Source: an uncultured Bacillota bacterium
GTDB lineage: Bacteria; Bacillota; Clostridia; Peptostreptococcales; Anaerovoracaceae
NCBI GenBank assembly: GCA_946545145.1
Contig: CAMNNG010000067.1
Coordinates: 1 to 6,208 of the forward strand
Direction of reading: 5' to 3'
Length of the DNA stretch: 6,208 nucleotides
The translations under genes were made by a program, and so were the position numbers. The first letter of the stretch is position 1; every line of letters begins with the position of its first letter. Below are positions 4,779 to 6,208 of the stretch, piece after piece. The notes beneath the pieces are model-generated. The model saw only the letters and a program-made list of their open reading frames with translations, was not told where the DNA came from and searched no databases.

Positions 4779-5978
4779 TTACTGGCGGACAAGCTGATAT
4801 CCCTCGGCCTCGAGAGTCTCCCTGAGGAGCCTTGCCTGGGTCGCGTCCTTCGTCTCGAGCTCGAACGTTACGTAGCAGCTCGTAAGCTGGATGTTCGATT
4901 CACCTCTGTCGTGGTGCACCTCAAGGATGTTGCCGCCGCATTCACTGATGATGTTGCAGGCGCGCGCGAGCGTTCCCTGCTTGTCGTCCATCTGGATCGT
5001 GATGTTCGTCCTGCGGTCGTTCATCATCAGGCCTCTGGCGATGACGCGGTTGAGGACGTTGATGTCGACGTTTCCGCCGGAGATGATGCATGCGATCTTC
5101 TTGCCCGATTCAGGGATCTTGTCGAACATGACAGCAGCCGCCGTGACAGCGCCGGCTCCCTCTGCGAGGATCTTCTGTTTTTCAAGAAGCGCGAGCATGG
5201 CCGAAGCGATCTCGTCTTCAGTTACTGTGATGATACCGTCGACTTTTTCTTTGATCACCTCGAAGGCGCTGCGCGAAGGTTCGAGCACAGCTATGCCCGA
5301 AGCGAACGTGTTGATGTGCGGTATGCTGACGACCTCGCCCTTTCTGAACGATCTTGACATAGCGCTGGCGCCTGTCGCCTGGACGCCGTAGACCTTGCAG
5401 TCAGGTTTCACCGCTTTGACAGCGACAGCGATTCCCGCAAGAAGCGTGCCCGTGCCTACCGGAACGACGACAGCGTCGAGATCCGGCATCTGCTCTATCA
5501 CTTCAAGACCGACCGTGCCGTTGCCCGCCATAACGAGATCATCCTCATCGCGGCCTATATAAATGTAACCCTTCTCATCAGCGAGTCTTTTCGCTTCTTT
5601 GACAGCGTCCTCGATCTCGCCCGGGACGACGATCACATCAGCCCCGTGCCTTCTGGCGTCTTCCATCCTGCTCATCAGAGCCTTTTCGGACATGCAGACC
5701 TTGCATTTGACGCCGTTGAGCGAAGAAGCCAGAGCCACCGCCTGAGCGTGGTTGCCGTTGCTGGCCGTGATCGTGCCTTTGGCCTTCTCTTCATCAGTAA
5801 GCGAAGCCACCTTGTTGAATGCTCCCCTGATCTTGAAGCTTCCTGTCCTCTGGAGGCTCTCGATCTTGAGATACACATCGTTTTCTCCGCTGAGAGTCAT
5901 CGAATGGAGAAGATGGGTTCCTCTCGTTACCTCATCTATCCTTTCTCTTGCGTTTTTCACATCTTCTATATTGATCAT
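4779..5978 (-). CDS. ilvA: Threonine ammonia-lyase-like PLP enzyme with ACT domain
   Basis: A 399-residue fold-II PLP enzyme of the IlvA/TdcB family, which deaminates threonine (sometimes serine) to 2-oxobutanoate (or pyruvate) and ammonia. The catalytic domain spans about 1-315: K49 in TGSFKIRGA is the PLP lysine, SNGNHAQ (73-79) is the substrate loop, GTGT (175-178) the phosphate loop and SGGN (300-303) holds the serine near the pyridine nitrogen. Residues 325-397 form one ACT domain, typically an allosteric amino acid sensor. Unusual: the common SAGNHAQG, AGQGT and GGGG motifs read SNGNHAQA, AGNGT and GTGT, so substrate or specificity may differ and the symbol is tentative. The start at 5978 has AGGAG seven bases upstream; an open extension to 6074 lies in AT-rich promoter sequence and is rejected. 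It is transcribed apart from the lysine operon. Confidence 0.85.
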   Translation of the reverse strand: MINIEDVKNARERIDEVTRGTHLLHSMTLSGENDVYLKIESLQRTGSFKIRGAFNKVASLTDEEKAKGTITASNGNHAQAVALASSLNGVKCKVCMSEKALMSRMEDARRHGADVIVVPGEIEDAVKEAKRLADEKGYIYIGRDEDDLVMAGNGTVGLEVIEQMPDLDAVVVPVGTGTLLAGIAVAVKAVKPDCKVYGVQATGASAMSRSFRKGEVVSIPHINTFASGIAVLEPSRSAFEVIKEKVDGIITVTEDEIASAMLALLEKQKILAEGAGAVTAAAVMFDKIPESGKKIACIISGGNVDINVLNRVIARGLMMNDRRTNITIQMDDKQGTLARACNIISECGGNILEVHHDRGESNIQLTSCYVTFELETKDATQARLLRETLEAEGYQLVRQ

Positions 5979-6017
5979 TTTGCTTCTCCTAAGTATTACT
6001 CTACCGTTATCATATAT

Positions 6018-6026
6018 ATTATCACA
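6018..6026 (-). promoter_or_regulatory. Candidate extended -10 promoter for the ACT-domain lyase gene
   Basis: TG (6026-6025), one base, then GATAAT (6023-6018) forms an extended -10 with five of six matches to TATAAT. No convincing -35 is seen at 17 bases. The start would be near 6011, leaving a leader of about 33 bases that includes the AGGAG ribosome binding site at 5990-5986. The surrounding sequence is AT-rich with many TATA-like strings, so the exact element is uncertain. Confidence 0.3.
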
Positions 6027-6091
6027 ATTATCGAAAATTGCACTTATATAATCAGAATGATGCCGCCGAAGCATTTTTCAAAAATTAGGTA

Positions 6092-6120
6092 TGGACAAAA
6101 CTCTCAAAAGCGGTTATAAT
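6092..6120 (+). promoter_or_regulatory. Promoter of the tRNA-Glu gene
   Basis: TGGACA (6092-6097), a 17-base spacer and a perfect TATAAT (6115-6120) make the best sigma-A promoter in the window. Transcription should start near 6127-6128, about 26 bases before the tRNA. Strong consensus promoters of this kind are usual for stable RNA genes. It diverges from the lyase gene on the opposite strand. Confidence 0.8.
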
Positions 6121-6153
6121 AATTTTCGCGTCACAGATGAAACATCACTATGC

Positions 6154-6208
6154 GCCCGGTTGGTCAAGTGGTCAAGACGCAGCCCTCTCACGGCTGAATC
6201 AGGGGTTC
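6154..6208 (+). tRNA. tRNA-Glu (anticodon CTC), cut by window end
   Basis: The first 55 bases of a tRNA. Acceptor 5' arm GCCCGGT (6154-6160), TG, D stem GTC and GAC around the loop AAGTGGTCAA, anticodon stem CAGCC (6180-6184) and GGCTG (6192-6196), loop CTCTCAC with anticodon CTC at 6187-6189, short variable region, T-stem left arm AGGGG (6201-6205), then TTC where the window stops. CTC reads the glutamate codon GAG. The missing 3' part should hold the T-loop rest and an acceptor arm ACCGGGC. The layout closely follows Gram-positive tRNA-Glu. Other tRNA genes may follow beyond the edge. Confidence 0.93.

Noticed and set aside
4772..4791. GTCTGC and GCGGAC inverted repeat across the stop codon of the lyase gene
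   Set aside because: Only six pairs with a G-U on one strand and a mismatch on the other, with no T tail.
5979..6074. A 32-residue N-terminal extension of the ACT-domain lyase
   Set aside because: The extension lies in AT-rich promoter sequence, and the ATG at 5978 has AGGAG at seven bases and starts where family proteins normally start.
5646..6119. A 157-codon plus-strand frame antisense to the lyase and crossing the divergent promoter region
   Set aside because: It overlaps a clear enzyme gene and the intergenic promoters and shows no domain or ribosome binding site.

Overview
The window is a compact chromosomal segment from a bacterium that looks like a moderate-GC member of the Bacillota, probably Clostridia-like. 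That placement is inferred from strong AGGAGG-type Shine-Dalgarno sites, an L-box lysine riboswitch, a Gram-positive-type tRNA-Glu and protein sequences resembling clostridial homologues; no species call is possible. There is no sign of a phage, plasmid, insertion sequence or CRISPR array.

Layout from left to right. Positions 1-358 are a pyrimidine-rich, gene-free stretch with short repeats (CGGCATTGCT twice, CGAGACA-type motifs three times), a candidate extended -10 promoter and a leader hairpin. It leads into a plus-strand nitrilase-superfamily amidohydrolase (359-1159). This gene converges on the lysine operon, and a bidirectional terminator (1243-1270) lies between them. On the minus strand, read right to left, come a promoter, a lysine riboswitch (about 4499-4663) with its expression platform, dapA (4380-3490), dapB (3490-2738, sharing one base with dapA) and lysA (2650-1346). 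Upstream of that promoter is a separate minus-strand gene (5978-4779) for a PLP-dependent threonine ammonia-lyase-like enzyme with a C-terminal ACT domain. The right edge holds a divergent plus-strand promoter and the first 55 bases of tRNA-Glu(CTC), cut by the window end.

How the genes work together. DapA condenses pyruvate with aspartate semialdehyde, DapB reduces the product, and LysA decarboxylates meso-diaminopimelate to lysine. The riboswitch lets lysine shut the operon off. The operon is bounded on both sides, so the genes for the middle steps of the pathway must be elsewhere. The threonine ammonia-lyase-like gene and the amidohydrolase appear to be independent units.

The most interesting points are the dapA leader, where several mutually exclusive pairings include one that masks the dapA Shine-Dalgarno; a perfect TTGACA -35 box located in the loop of the hairpin that separates two transcription units; the altered cofactor-loop motifs of the PLP enzyme; and the repeated CGAGACA motif upstream of the amidohydrolase. 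I did not find a wholly new system here.
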